Below are positions 43,349-52,214 of a stretch of DNA of 64,000 bases, piece after piece; the first letter of the stretch is position 1, and each line of letters begins with the position of its first letter. The notes beneath the pieces are model-generated. The model was not told the DNA's origin, searched no databases, and was given only the letters and a program-made list of their open reading frames with translations. Position numbers and translations under genes: made by a program. Origin of the DNA: Streptomyces orinoci (GTDB lineage Bacteria > Actinomycetota > Actinomycetes > Streptomycetales > Streptomycetaceae); NCBI RefSeq assembly GCF_003121295.1, contig NZ_PHNC01000029.1:806001-870000 (forward strand), read 5' to 3'.

Positions 43349-45552
43349 CGCAGGTACCCGAGAGCCCGGGTGCGGCCCGCCACATAGCTCTGGACCGCTT
43401 CTTGCCGCATCTGTTTGATGGAATTGTATTCCGGGTCCATGCGATTGGCCGGGTCGATATGACGCTGTTTAGCTGAGGAGTCAATAAGATCCTGCACAGA
43501 GTGCGAGTCCTCAGTCCACGCTTCCGAAATTTTACCTCGAGCATCCTCAGCTGCAAGGTTCTTCACATCGTTTGACCAGTCGTAGAGAGCGGCGTCCAAC
43601 ACACGTTGAGCAGCATCGCCTACTCCGGGAACGAAGGCTGACATCGGAGCTCCGCCCAAGTGATAGCCATATCTGGCTACATCGTCCGCCCACTTTTGCT
43701 TCGCATCACGTTGATCCATGATCACATCCGAGCCGACAGCATTCAGGATGCCAAAGTTCATTCCGGTGTCTCTGCTGGGTACCGTCCAGTCGGCATCTCC
43801 GTGGAGCGGCCTATCCGGCATCCTCGCGAGAGCATCCGCCGAAGATGCGCGTTCCGTGTTGTAGATCAGCGCGAAACTCTGCGGATCGTCAGCTACGGCT
43901 CGTATGACACGCACGAGCGACTCCTGCTTCACGGCGATGTGCGAATCGCCGTTTTTGTCACTCCAAACGCCGTCCTTCCCGCCATCGTAGCCGTAGGCAG
44001 GATTTTGGCCGGTCAGGATTTCATGCAGATCAGTGGAATAGTCGGATATGGTCCGTGCGATGGGCGCCCTGAGACTCACCGGCATTTCTTTGCCGTAAGT
44101 CTTGTTGAGTGTTTCCAAGGCATCCTGCATAACTCGTGCCTGGCCTTCCGTGTGCCTGGCCCCGAGGCCTGACGGGAATCCTGGCTCATGACCCGTTGAG
44201 GCCGCCTCGATCGCCTTTGCCAATCCCTTTCGCGTGTCTGAGTCTTCTACCCACTTAGTCTGATCGAGATCCGGGTGGGTATTATGCCCCGATGGTTCGA
44301 AGCGCAATTTCCAGTCGCGATCACGCAAGAGATATTCCAATCGGTGATTCTCGCCGTTTCTTCCCGGATCGAGAAATGCCTCAGCGGTCTTCGGGTCGCG
44401 ACTGGCTATGTCCAGAAGGCCATCGATCGGATCCTTGGTCACCCACTGAGGAGGGTTACCAAAAGCCTTACCCTTTGGCATCCCCCAGACATGCTTGTCC
44501 CTTTTCTCGGCCGCAATCATGTCATCCCCCAGATCGCTTACGAACTGAGGTGAGTAATTCCCACCATGGGACATCAGGGTGACGAGTGACTGATACCCAA
44601 GCACTGGCACCTTGCTACTTGGGTCGGTTACCTCTGTGCCTGTCTTGCGGAGACCGTCTCGCCATCTCTTGTAGAACGCTGTATCAGATGACTGGGTTGC
44701 CGTTGCCAGCGTTGTGGCAATGTCCGTTTCAATGCCAAGGTAAGCGCCCTTGTCTGAACCCTTTGCTTTCTCAGCGAGCTCATTAAGGCGATCTGAGAGG
44801 TGTAGCGTTCTTTCCGGCCCAAGAGCATCAAGAAATGACTGACTAAAAGCCTTGTCTTTGTAATTGTCGCGCAGAAGGTGCTGAAAGTCCTCCAGCTCCT
44901 CGGGGGTGAGAGTCCCTTTGTCCAGCCTGTCGGCCAGGTCTATCGCCGCCTTCGACTCGACCCTCCTCCTGTCGCCATCGGCAGCTGCGTTAAAGTGCAC
45001 TCCGGTCGGATCAGATATCAATCCGTTGAAGAAACTGACTCCGGCCGCCTTTTGCAAAGCGAGCTTGACTCCATAGTCACAGTCATTAACTGCAGTCACC
45101 ACGGCAGTTATAGCAGAAGCCCAGCTTTCCTCGGCGGACAAAATTGCAGGATTATGAATCAGGTCCATGGTTGCGCCGGAACCGAGTTTGCTCCGATCAT
45201 ATTGCACTCGCCCTTGGCTATCGACGACCATACCTGCCTTTTGGGCCTCACCAACCGTCTTCTTGAGTTCTCCAATGAGTCGCTTAAAGTCTTTATGGGC
45301 ACTGCGCAGTACGGAGGCAATAGCTCGAGCCTCTCCCTGAGCCGAGGCGAACTCCTGCTGGGTCTGGGAGATGCTCACCAGCCCCACGTCGGCGCTCTGG
45401 CCAACCCAGGCACCGTCTCCGACCAGGTCCTGCACCTCACCTTTGTGCTCACTGCCCCGGTCTTTGAACTTACCAGCCATCTCCTCCCATTTAGTTGCGG
45501 CCGTGGCCAGCTTTTCAATGTCTATGGTCAGGATATCCTGGTACGAAATCAC
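43345..45552 (-). CDS. Large WXG100-headed protein, T7-exported effector candidate
   Basis: 735 residues, GTG start. N-terminus is a WXG100-like helical hairpin: IEKLATAATKWEEMAGKFKD, DGAWVGQSADVGLVSIS, FKRLIGELKKTVGEAQKAG. A long helical/coil region follows with TLTPEELEDFQHLLRDNYKD, then a C-terminal part ending QSYVAGRTRALGYLR; resembles the DUF6571-type architecture. No signal peptide. Overlaps the next gene start by four bases and follows a small helical gene by 8 bp. Inference: secreted through a type VII system together with the partner; the toxic domain, if any, is not identified. Confidence 0.7.
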   Translation of the reverse strand: MISYQDILTIDIEKLATAATKWEEMAGKFKDRGSEHKGEVQDLVGDGAWVGQSADVGLVSISQTQQEFASAQGEARAIASVLRSAHKDFKRLIGELKKTVGEAQKAGMVVDSQGRVQYDRSKLGSGATMDLIHNPAILSAEESWASAITAVVTAVNDCDYGVKLALQKAAGVSFFNGLISDPTGVHFNAAADGDRRRVESKAAIDLADRLDKGTLTPEELEDFQHLLRDNYKDKAFSQSFLDALGPERTLHLSDRLNELAEKAKGSDKGAYLGIETDIATTLATATQSSDTAFYKRWRDGLRKTGTEVTDPSSKVPVLGYQSLVTLMSHGGNYSPQFVSDLGDDMIAAEKRDKHVWGMPKGKAFGNPPQWVTKDPIDGLLDIASRDPKTAEAFLDPGRNGENHRLEYLLRDRDWKLRFEPSGHNTHPDLDQTKWVEDSDTRKGLAKAIEAASTGHEPGFPSGLGARHTEGQARVMQDALETLNKTYGKEMPVSLRAPIARTISDYSTDLHEILTGQNPAYGYDGGKDGVWSDKNGDSHIAVKQESLVRVIRAVADDPQSFALIYNTERASSADALARMPDRPLHGDADWTVPSRDTGMNFGILNAVGSDVIMDQRDAKQKWADDVARYGYHLGGAPMSAFVPGVGDAAQRVLDAALYDWSNDVKNLAAEDARGKISEAWTEDSHSVQDLIDSSAKQRHIDPANRMDPEYNSIKQMRQEAVQSYVAGRTRALGYLR

Positions 45553-45560
45553 GGCGCTCC

Positions 45561-46004
45561 CTAATAGCCCGAAATTTTCGATTGCGGGACAGATCCCGAA
45601 CCAGTTGAGGTGTGGCTCTGCAGGTTAACTTTCAAGGCATGGTCCGTGCCACTAAGAGATGTTTTAGTGCCCTCCAGACCCACCTTTTCCGTGCCAAGCC
45701 GGTGAACTAGAGCTGATACCTGACGACTCCACTCCTCGAGCGCAGACTTCAGACCTACCGCAGTGTCCCACCCTTTCAGCTCACTCGCTGCTGCATGTGT
45801 CGCCTCATCCGCATGCGAGCCAGATCTCTTCGTGTCCGGTCCGATGCGGTCCTGCAGGGCGCTGATCGCCGACTTATGCTTATCGTAGGCTATATTCAGA
45901 TTGGCGCTTTCCTGGTTTCCGGCTGCCGAATCCAGCTTGGTGCTTTTTTGGTGGCTTTCCAGCGCCCTGGCCCGGAGTTCACTCCACTCCTCTTCAAATG
46001 CCAT
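45561..46004 (-). CDS. Small helical WXG100-like partner protein
   Basis: 147 residues from ATG 46004 (MAFEEEWSELRARALES). All helical, no Cys; C-terminal half SALEEWSRQVSALVHRL and TDHALKVNLQ is typical of WXG100-type hairpins. It ends 8 bp before the start of the 735-residue gene, so probably a chaperone or dimer partner for it. Low-complexity Ser/Thr tail. Confidence 0.65.
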   Translation of the reverse strand: MAFEEEWSELRARALESHQKSTKLDSAAGNQESANLNIAYDKHKSAISALQDRIGPDTKRSGSHADEATHAAASELKGWDTAVGLKSALEEWSRQVSALVHRLGTEKVGLEGTKTSLSGTDHALKVNLQSHTSTGSGSVPQSKISGY

Positions 46005-46158
46005 ATTTCCCCCCTCGCCTATCGCGGTAGATACAAATCCTGCAGGTATGAGCAAATTTCAAACCAGCGTTCACCGGCAAGGTCTGCCTATTGAAGAATT
46101 GATACCTTTTGCCGGTTCTCCTTCAAGCGCATGCATTGCACTGCGGTGAGTCGTTACG

Positions 46159-47355
46159 TCATTTGCGGCTACGGCGCAGGGTTCTAGTCAGTGCCGCGAC
46201 CGCTGCGCCGAATAGTGCGGCTGCGCCAATGCCTGCAACTACCCACGTCATGGTGCCGTGATCCTCGTGAGTCCGCCCTGCGGCTTGGTCAGGTGTATCG
46301 GTTTCACTTGCACGGGGCTTCACAGCCTCTGAGACCGCGGGAGCCGGCATGGCAGAGGTGGGCTTACCAGTCAGCGGATGAATGTCGGCGGCCCCCGGGT
46401 CGCCTGGGTCCTCAAGAGCGACGCGGGGACGGATCAGGCCATAGCCGACGTTGTCGTTGCGTTTCTCGCCTGTTGTGGAGCGGCCAGCGGTGTTGATGAG
46501 GACGCGGAGGACCTGGTTGGCGGTCCAATCAGGGTGCTTGGACCAGACTAGGGCGGCGGAGGCGGAAGCGAGTGCGGAGGCATCGCTTGTGCCATGGCCT
46601 GTGCAAACTCCCGTGCCACCCTTACAAGTTGAGTACATGTCGGCACCAGGCGCGACAAGGGCCACCTGCGGGCCCCGCTCCGACTCGGCGGTTACCTCGC
46701 CATCGCGGTTTACCGCTCCGACACCTACGACACCCGCGTAACCCGCGGGGTAGAGAAGCGGGTTGCCTTTTTGTGCTGAATTGCCGACGCCTGCGAAGAT
46801 GAGCTTGCCCTTGGAGAGGGCGTAGTCCACCGCGTGTTTCTCACTCTCCAGGTCGCTCTTCTGCCCAAGCAGGCTTCCCATCGAGATGTTGACGATCTTG
46901 GCTTCCGAGTCTGCCGCGTATCGGATGGCACTCGCGAACGAAGCGTTGGCGATCCGCAGGGGGAGAATCTTCGCTCCCGGTGCAAGTCCCAAGCTTCCTT
47001 GACCACCCCGTGCCCTACCAGTTCCCGCGATGAACATGGCCATCCTCGTCCCGTGGCCATTGTCATCCGAAGTCGCTCCGCCCGGCAGTTCTGAGAAGTC
47101 TTTGCCCGGCAGGACCTGACCGCGCAAGTCCGGGAGATCTGCCTGTACTCCCGTATCGATAATTGCAACGGTCACGCCAGCCCCTGTGCTGGTCTTCCAC
47201 ATTTCATCCGCGTTCATGGCGTCCAGATACCACTGCTTTGACCGGATGCTGTCCGCCTGCGCAGGCATGACCGAATTCAGTAGGGCGAGTGAGAGCGCAA
47301 GGCCGAGGAGTGAGCCAGCTCTGCGTTTGCGCCCGGATGATCCACGGCTACCCAT
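46159..47355 (-). CDS. Mycosin-like membrane-anchored subtilase
   Basis: 398 residues, S8 serine protease. Signal peptide (LLGLALSLALLNSVMPAQA), catalytic D67 in VAIIDTGVQ, H101 in DDNGHGTRMA and S257 in GHGTSDAS, and a C-terminal membrane helix (MTWVVAGIGAAALFGAAVAAL) with a basic end: the mycosin (MycP) plan in which the protease stands on the outer face at type VII secretion machines. The GTS motif has Asp-Ala-Ser where relatives have Met-Ala. Upstream is a proline-rich secreted protein, 29 bp away. Confidence 0.85.
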   Translation of the reverse strand: MGSRGSSGRKRRAGSLLGLALSLALLNSVMPAQADSIRSKQWYLDAMNADEMWKTSTGAGVTVAIIDTGVQADLPDLRGQVLPGKDFSELPGGATSDDNGHGTRMAMFIAGTGRARGGQGSLGLAPGAKILPLRIANASFASAIRYAADSEAKIVNISMGSLLGQKSDLESEKHAVDYALSKGKLIFAGVGNSAQKGNPLLYPAGYAGVVGVGAVNRDGEVTAESERGPQVALVAPGADMYSTCKGGTGVCTGHGTSDASALASASAALVWSKHPDWTANQVLRVLINTAGRSTTGEKRNDNVGYGLIRPRVALEDPGDPGAADIHPLTGKPTSAMPAPAVSEAVKPRASETDTPDQAAGRTHEDHGTMTWVVAGIGAAALFGAAVAALTRTLRRSRK

Positions 47356-47384
47356 AGTTTGCGCTCTCTTCTTCCACGCTGTCG

Positions 47385-48998
47385 TTAGTCAACGACTGGA
47401 GGGACAGTCCGGCGTCGCTTGCTCTGCGCCCAGGTTTCCTCAACTTCGGTCAAGTAATCCGGACGCGCAGCCTTTTCCGAGCTCTTGTTAGGACGGCGCG
47501 GCGGGTTACTCGCGCGCCCCACAAGTCCCGTGCCACCGGGCGTGAATGCGCGTGAAGCGGTGGATGGACGTGTCGATGCGGGCTCACCCACCACGCCGCC
47601 AACTTCAGTCGCCAGACGGCGTCCAGTGGTTCCCGTGGCACCTGCCCTAGCCTGACCCCCAGGCACGGCAGACCCTCCCGGGCCATAAGTCATTGGCGGG
47701 CGAGTCGTTTGTTGGCCCGGCTCGGTGCCGACGACGGTTCCCCTCGGCATCTGTGCCGGAGTTTGCCCAGTCGCGCGTGGAATCGGTCGGCCTCCGACCA
47801 CACCATCGCTCGGTGCTTCAGGCGCCGGGATACCAAGCCTTCCAGGGCCTAGGGGGCTTCGTGGGACACCAATCATCGGGCTTTGCGTCGGCAGCCCGGG
47901 TCCGCCCACCTCGGGAATGCTCGTCGTCCTCCCTGGCACGGAGCCAGGCTCCCCAATGCGCTTTGTGTTTCCAGGTGTTGGCACAGGTGGCAATGGCAAG
48001 CCACCAGGGATTCCACTGATGTGCGGTGCGTGGCTTGTCCCAGGGGAAGGGGTGACTGGGGTTGTTGGAGTCGTCGGCGTCGGTGGCGCAATCACCACGC
48101 CGTTCACATGTGTATGCGTGGGAGGTTGTTCACTCCCCGTGGGGATGGTGTGTATGGCTGCAGGGTCTGGGCTCGACGACGCCACGGCATCGTGCCCCGG
48201 GGAGGCCGAAGTTCTGACGTCCGAGTATGCCGAGGCCGTCCCAGGGCTGCTGAGCCCTGATTCACCAGCGGGGGAATTGCCACCCCCATCTTTCCCCGTA
48301 GGCGCGGGTACGTACTCCATATCTTCAATGGGAGGCGGCGGCATCATCACCGGGGGCATAGGCGGAAAGTTCGGCCGTTCCGCCGAAGTGATCGAAACGC
48401 CCGCCTCGTTGTACGACTCAGCCAGCGCTTTCATCAGGCCGGCCGCGTGGAGCCGGTCTGCCTCCAGTGCCTGCTGAGCCTTGTACGCCTCTGCATGACT
48501 TGGGCCGCCAAGAGCGTTGGCCTGGTCGTTCGCCAGCGGTCCGGCTTCCGGGATCTTAGGCATCATCAGAGTCTCCGGATGCCTTATCTGATATTCGCTG
48601 ACGATCTTCTCGTTCGCCTGAGATACGGGGCGCATACTCTTTGCGGCGACCAGGCTGGTGTGCGCCCTGTCCATCGCTTCGCCCACGCTCTTGCTGTAAT
48701 TGGCCAGACGGCCAACAGCATTCACCATGTCGGCCCCCCAGTCATGGAATGCTTTGGCACCCTCGCTGTCCCACTCGACGCGGCCTATGTCCTTCCGTAG
48801 CTTCTCTGCCGCGTCATGGATCTTTTCATGGGCCTCCTTGAGCTTGTCGGCCGCGTCCTTGAGCTTTTCGGGCGCCGCGTTGGCCACCATGGAGTGCAGC
48901 TGTTCGTGCGGCAGAGCGTAGAAATCCTGGGACGTATGGTGCCGGTGAACGCTCTTACGTGGGTCCTTCGGCCTGTTGTCCTTCACAGAGTCAGCCAT
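47385..48998 (-). CDS. Proline-rich WXG/PPE-like exported protein
   Basis: 537 residues from ATG 48998. N-terminal helical domain: KLKDAADKLKEAHEKIHDA, with W76-to-G80 (EWDSEGAKAF), and coiled KSVGEAMDRAHTSLVAAKS. From residue about 200 a Pro/Gly/Thr-rich disordered region. The last residues (DYLTEVEETWAQ then RTVPPVVD) look like the conserved C-terminal signature of exported proteins in streptomycete type VII loci, as I recall. No signal peptide. Between the small WXG-like gene and the mycosin. Confidence 0.72.
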   Translation of the reverse strand: MADSVKDNRPKDPRKSVHRHHTSQDFYALPHEQLHSMVANAAPEKLKDAADKLKEAHEKIHDAAEKLRKDIGRVEWDSEGAKAFHDWGADMVNAVGRLANYSKSVGEAMDRAHTSLVAAKSMRPVSQANEKIVSEYQIRHPETLMMPKIPEAGPLANDQANALGGPSHAEAYKAQQALEADRLHAAGLMKALAESYNEAGVSITSAERPNFPPMPPVMMPPPPIEDMEYVPAPTGKDGGGNSPAGESGLSSPGTASAYSDVRTSASPGHDAVASSSPDPAAIHTIPTGSEQPPTHTHVNGVVIAPPTPTTPTTPVTPSPGTSHAPHISGIPGGLPLPPVPTPGNTKRIGEPGSVPGRTTSIPEVGGPGLPTQSPMIGVPRSPLGPGRLGIPAPEAPSDGVVGGRPIPRATGQTPAQMPRGTVVGTEPGQQTTRPPMTYGPGGSAVPGGQARAGATGTTGRRLATEVGGVVGEPASTRPSTASRAFTPGGTGLVGRASNPPRRPNKSSEKAARPDYLTEVEETWAQSKRRRTVPPVVD

Positions 48999-49049
48999 TG
49001 CTGACGTCCCCCCAATCCGCAACGAGATAAACCGTCATCCGCCACGCCG

Positions 49050-49499
49050 TCACCATGTCACCTTGTTGCTGCCCGGCTTGTCGGCAGTGTGGTCGGAGTT
49101 CTGCTGGGCAACCGGGCTGCCCTTCGGCGGCACGTAGTACTTCATCAGTTCGCTCTGGACGGCCCACATCTTGTCTCGCTGATCCAGGTCGGTATCCACA
49201 TATCCGTTGTGTGCGCTGTGGATTGCCAGTTTCAGAGCTTCGATTTGGTCATGCAACAGCTTTGAAAGGGCAACAAGATCTGAGTGAACGGAGTTGTAGG
49301 CGCCGTACAGCTCATTCACTTCGGCGAATCCCTGCCCCAGATGGATGGATTCAACTGATGCTTCAGCGATGCTGGTAGGCGGTGCACCGTTACCAGTCAA
49401 CGTCCGGAGCACCTCGTCAACGCGCCCCTTGAATGTCTCGAGCGTCTCCAGTCTTGTCTCCAGCTTGCCAGTAGCAGGCTGTGCCACCTCAACCCCCAC
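49050..49499 (-). CDS. WXG100-like small helical protein, first of T7-like block
   Basis: 149 residues (GTG start). Helical: LETRLETLETFKGRVDEVLR, SDLVALSKLLHDQIEALKL, and MWAVQSELMKYYVPP. The end is a Ser/Lys tail. It precedes the proline-rich exported protein by 51 bp, the usual order of a WXG partner ahead of a PPE-like protein. No W-x-G centre is strictly kept. Confidence 0.6.
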   Translation of the reverse strand: MGVEVAQPATGKLETRLETLETFKGRVDEVLRTLTGNGAPPTSIAEASVESIHLGQGFAEVNELYGAYNSVHSDLVALSKLLHDQIEALKLAIHSAHNGYVDTDLDQRDKMWAVQSELMKYYVPPKGSPVAQQNSDHTADKPGSNKVTW

Positions 49500-49844
49500 C
49501 CCTCAGTCAACCCCATGCGTCCTGCAACAAGCGCCCCAAGCTTACCGACTGGTACTGACAGTCACCCAGCGGGCACGCCTCAACTGACTGAGTAGGACGA
49601 CGGATTGACGAGCTCTCACCGCGGGCCCATGTGGACGGCCGTCGCTACGCTGCGGCTTCCCCAACCCACCGATGAGGTTCCATGCGCCCTTCGCTGCCCT
49701 CGCCTGGCCTGGTATCAGCGGCGCCGAGTGCAGGTGACCACATAGCCGACCGCCAGGGTCAGGCCCAGCCACGCGACGCCGGCGATGCGGTCAGGTCTCC
49801 CCCGAGGGGTGGGAGCATGGCGGCGACCGTCGCCCCGTGCAGGG
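49500..49844. other. Gap between T7-like block and oxidoreductase operon
   Basis: 345 bp. A minus-strand frame at about 49720-49800 encodes a short hydrophobic end (GVAWLGLTLAVGYVVTCTRR) with no clear start; probably a relic. No att repeat or RNA found. Confidence 0.35.
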
Positions 49845-52214
49845 TCAACCCCCCGCCACCGCCGTCTGGGGACGGATCGGCAGGCGGTTGATGGGGCGGC
49901 CCGTGGCTGCGCGGACGGCTGCTGCTACGGCGGCGGGGGCGGTGACCACCGGGGCCGCGCTGATGGCCTTGGCGCCGAAGGGGGCCACCACATCGCGCTC
50001 CTCGACGAGTTTGACGATGTGGATGTCGGGGGCGTCCAGGGCGGTGGGCAGGGCGTAGCCGGTCAGGTCGGGGCGGCGGACCAGGCCGGCGGAGGTGCGG
50101 AGGTTTTCGGTGAGGGCGGCGCCCAGGCCCTGGGTGAGGCCGGCCTCGATGCGGGTCTCGGCCTGGGCGGGGTTGAGGACGCGACCGACGTCCTGGGCGG
50201 CGGCGAGTTCGACGACGCGTACCGAGCCGAGTTCGACGTCCACGTCCACCACGGCGCGTACCGCGCAGAAGGCGAGGCCGACGAAGGCGTCGCCCTGGCC
50301 GGTCTCGTCCAGGGGCTCGGTGGGGTGGGGGCGGCACTGGGCGGTGGCCCAGAGTTCCTTGCCGTCCAGGGCCTCGGCGACGGTGGTGCTGAGCACGCCG
50401 TCATAGGAGGTGATCTTGCCGTCGGCGATGGTGAGCAGCTCATGGGACATGCCGAACTGGTGGGCCAGCGGCTGGAGGAGCTGGGTGCGCACCATGCGGG
50501 CGGCGCGTTCCACGGCGCCGCCGGAGACCCAGGTGTGGCGGCCGTGGGCGGCGGGGCCGCAGGGGGGCTGGTCGGTGTCGACCGGGGCGATATGGACGTC
50601 CTCGATGCCCAGGATCTCCTGGACGATCTGGCGGGCGAGGGTGGCGAAGCCCTGGCCGGTTTCCACGGCGGCGCAGATGACGGTGGCCACCGAGCCGCTG
50701 ACCTTGACGGTGGCGGTGGAGACCTCGTCCGCGCCCTCCGCGCCGAGCATATGGACCATGCCCAGGCCATAGCCGACGCCGCGGCGGACGGCGGAGGGGT
50801 CGCCCGCGCCGTCCGGGCCGCCGGGGAGCAGCCAGTGCTCCTCGGGGTCGTCCTTGGGGAGGGCGGGGAGCGGGAAGTCCCGTACCGCGGCGAGGAGTTC
50901 GGCGACGGGGGCGGGGCAGGTGACGGTCTGGCCGGTGGGGAGGAGGTCGCCGGTGGCCAGGACGTTGCGCATCCGGAGTTCGGCCGGGTCCAGGCCGAGT
51001 TTGGCGGCCAGCTTGTCCATCTGGCCCTCGTAGGCGGCGCAGACCTGCATGGCGCCCTCGCCCCGGACATGGCCGGAGGGCGGGTTGTTGGTGCGTACCG
51101 CCCAGCCTTCGACGAAGGCGTGCGGGACGACATACGGGCCGCAGGCGAAGGCGACGGCGGCGGCCAGGGCGTCGGAGGAGGAGTCGGCGTAGGCGCCGGC
51201 GTCCATCAGGATCTGGGCCTCGACCTTGACCAGCTTGCCCTCGGCGTCCGCGTGGTGGCGGTAGCGCAGCAGGGTGGGGTGGCGGTGGGCGTGGCTGAGG
51301 AAGGACTCCTCGCGGGTGGCGGCCAGTTTGACCGGGTGGCCGGTGCGCAGGGCGAGCAGGCCGAGGGGCAGTTGGACGCCGGAGTCCTCGCGGTCGCCCA
51401 TGGCGCCGGGGACGCCGGTGACCACGATCTTGACGCGCTCCGGCTCCAGGCCGAAACAGGCGGCGGCCAGGTCGCGGTCGTTGTGCGGGTCGGTGGAGGC
51501 GGTGTAGATCTCCACCCCGCCGTCCGGGCGCGGTACGGCCAGGCCGGCCTCGGCGCCGATGGGGGCCGGGTCCTGGCGTCCGATGCGGTAGAGGCCCTCG
51601 ACCACGACCTCGCCGGTGACCTCGGGGTCGCCGAAGCTGAGCGGGATGTGCCGGATGAGGTTGCCGTCCGGGTGCAAGGGCTCGGCGGAGAAGGCCAGTT
51701 CGGGGTCGGTGACCGGTTCGAGCAGTTCGTACTCGACAACGATGGCGGCTGCGGCCAGCCGGGCGGTGTCCGGGTGGTCGGCGGCCACCGCGGCGATCGG
51801 CTCGCCATGGTGGCGTACCAGCTCCGAGGCGAAGACCGGGCGGTCGGCGACCTTGCGGCCATGAGCGGCGTCCCCGGGCACATCGGCATGGGTGACCACG
51901 GCGTGGACGCCGGGCATGGCGGCGGCGGTACGGGTGTCGATGGACAGGATGCGGGCGTGCGGGTGCGGGGAGCGCAGTACGGCGGCCCACAGCAGCCCCT
52001 CGGCCCACAGGTCGGCGGCGTAGGGGAAGGTGCCCTGGGTCTTGGCCGCCGCGTCGGCCGGGGGCAGGGAGACGCCCAGGCCGTGCGGCGGGGCCTCGGC
52101 GGGCGGCGGAGGGGCGGTGGCAGTGGCGAGGGAGGCGAGGTTGGGCACGCTGCTCGCGTCCACGCCGACGCCCCCCAATCCGCCCGTCCCGGCGTTACCG
52201 CCCATTCCCGTCAT
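49845..52214 (-). CDS. Molybdenum-binding subunit, xanthine dehydrogenase-like
   Basis: 789 residues of the large subunit of the xanthine oxidase/CO dehydrogenase family, which holds the molybdopterin cofactor. Visible: FPYAADLWAEGLLWAAVLRS, HPHARILSIDT, RHHGEPIAAVAADHP, NNPPSGHVRGEGAMQVCAAYE, GQGFATLARQIVQE, DETGQGDAFVGLA. At the C-terminus residues 747-753 read GAKAISA; family members usually have GAKGVGE, so the catalytic Glu is replaced by Ala753. Either a different chemistry or an inactive paralogue. ATG overlaps the stop of the FeS subunit gene (ATGA). Confidence 0.85.
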   Translation of the reverse strand: MTGMGGNAGTGGLGGVGVDASSVPNLASLATATAPPPPAEAPPHGLGVSLPPADAAAKTQGTFPYAADLWAEGLLWAAVLRSPHPHARILSIDTRTAAAMPGVHAVVTHADVPGDAAHGRKVADRPVFASELVRHHGEPIAAVAADHPDTARLAAAAIVVEYELLEPVTDPELAFSAEPLHPDGNLIRHIPLSFGDPEVTGEVVVEGLYRIGRQDPAPIGAEAGLAVPRPDGGVEIYTASTDPHNDRDLAAACFGLEPERVKIVVTGVPGAMGDREDSGVQLPLGLLALRTGHPVKLAATREESFLSHAHRHPTLLRYRHHADAEGKLVKVEAQILMDAGAYADSSSDALAAAVAFACGPYVVPHAFVEGWAVRTNNPPSGHVRGEGAMQVCAAYEGQMDKLAAKLGLDPAELRMRNVLATGDLLPTGQTVTCPAPVAELLAAVRDFPLPALPKDDPEEHWLLPGGPDGAGDPSAVRRGVGYGLGMVHMLGAEGADEVSTATVKVSGSVATVICAAVETGQGFATLARQIVQEILGIEDVHIAPVDTDQPPCGPAAHGRHTWVSGGAVERAARMVRTQLLQPLAHQFGMSHELLTIADGKITSYDGVLSTTVAEALDGKELWATAQCRPHPTEPLDETGQGDAFVGLAFCAVRAVVDVDVELGSVRVVELAAAQDVGRVLNPAQAETRIEAGLTQGLGAALTENLRTSAGLVRRPDLTGYALPTALDAPDIHIVKLVEERDVVAPFGAKAISAAPVVTAPAAVAAAVRAATGRPINRLPIRPQTAVAGG

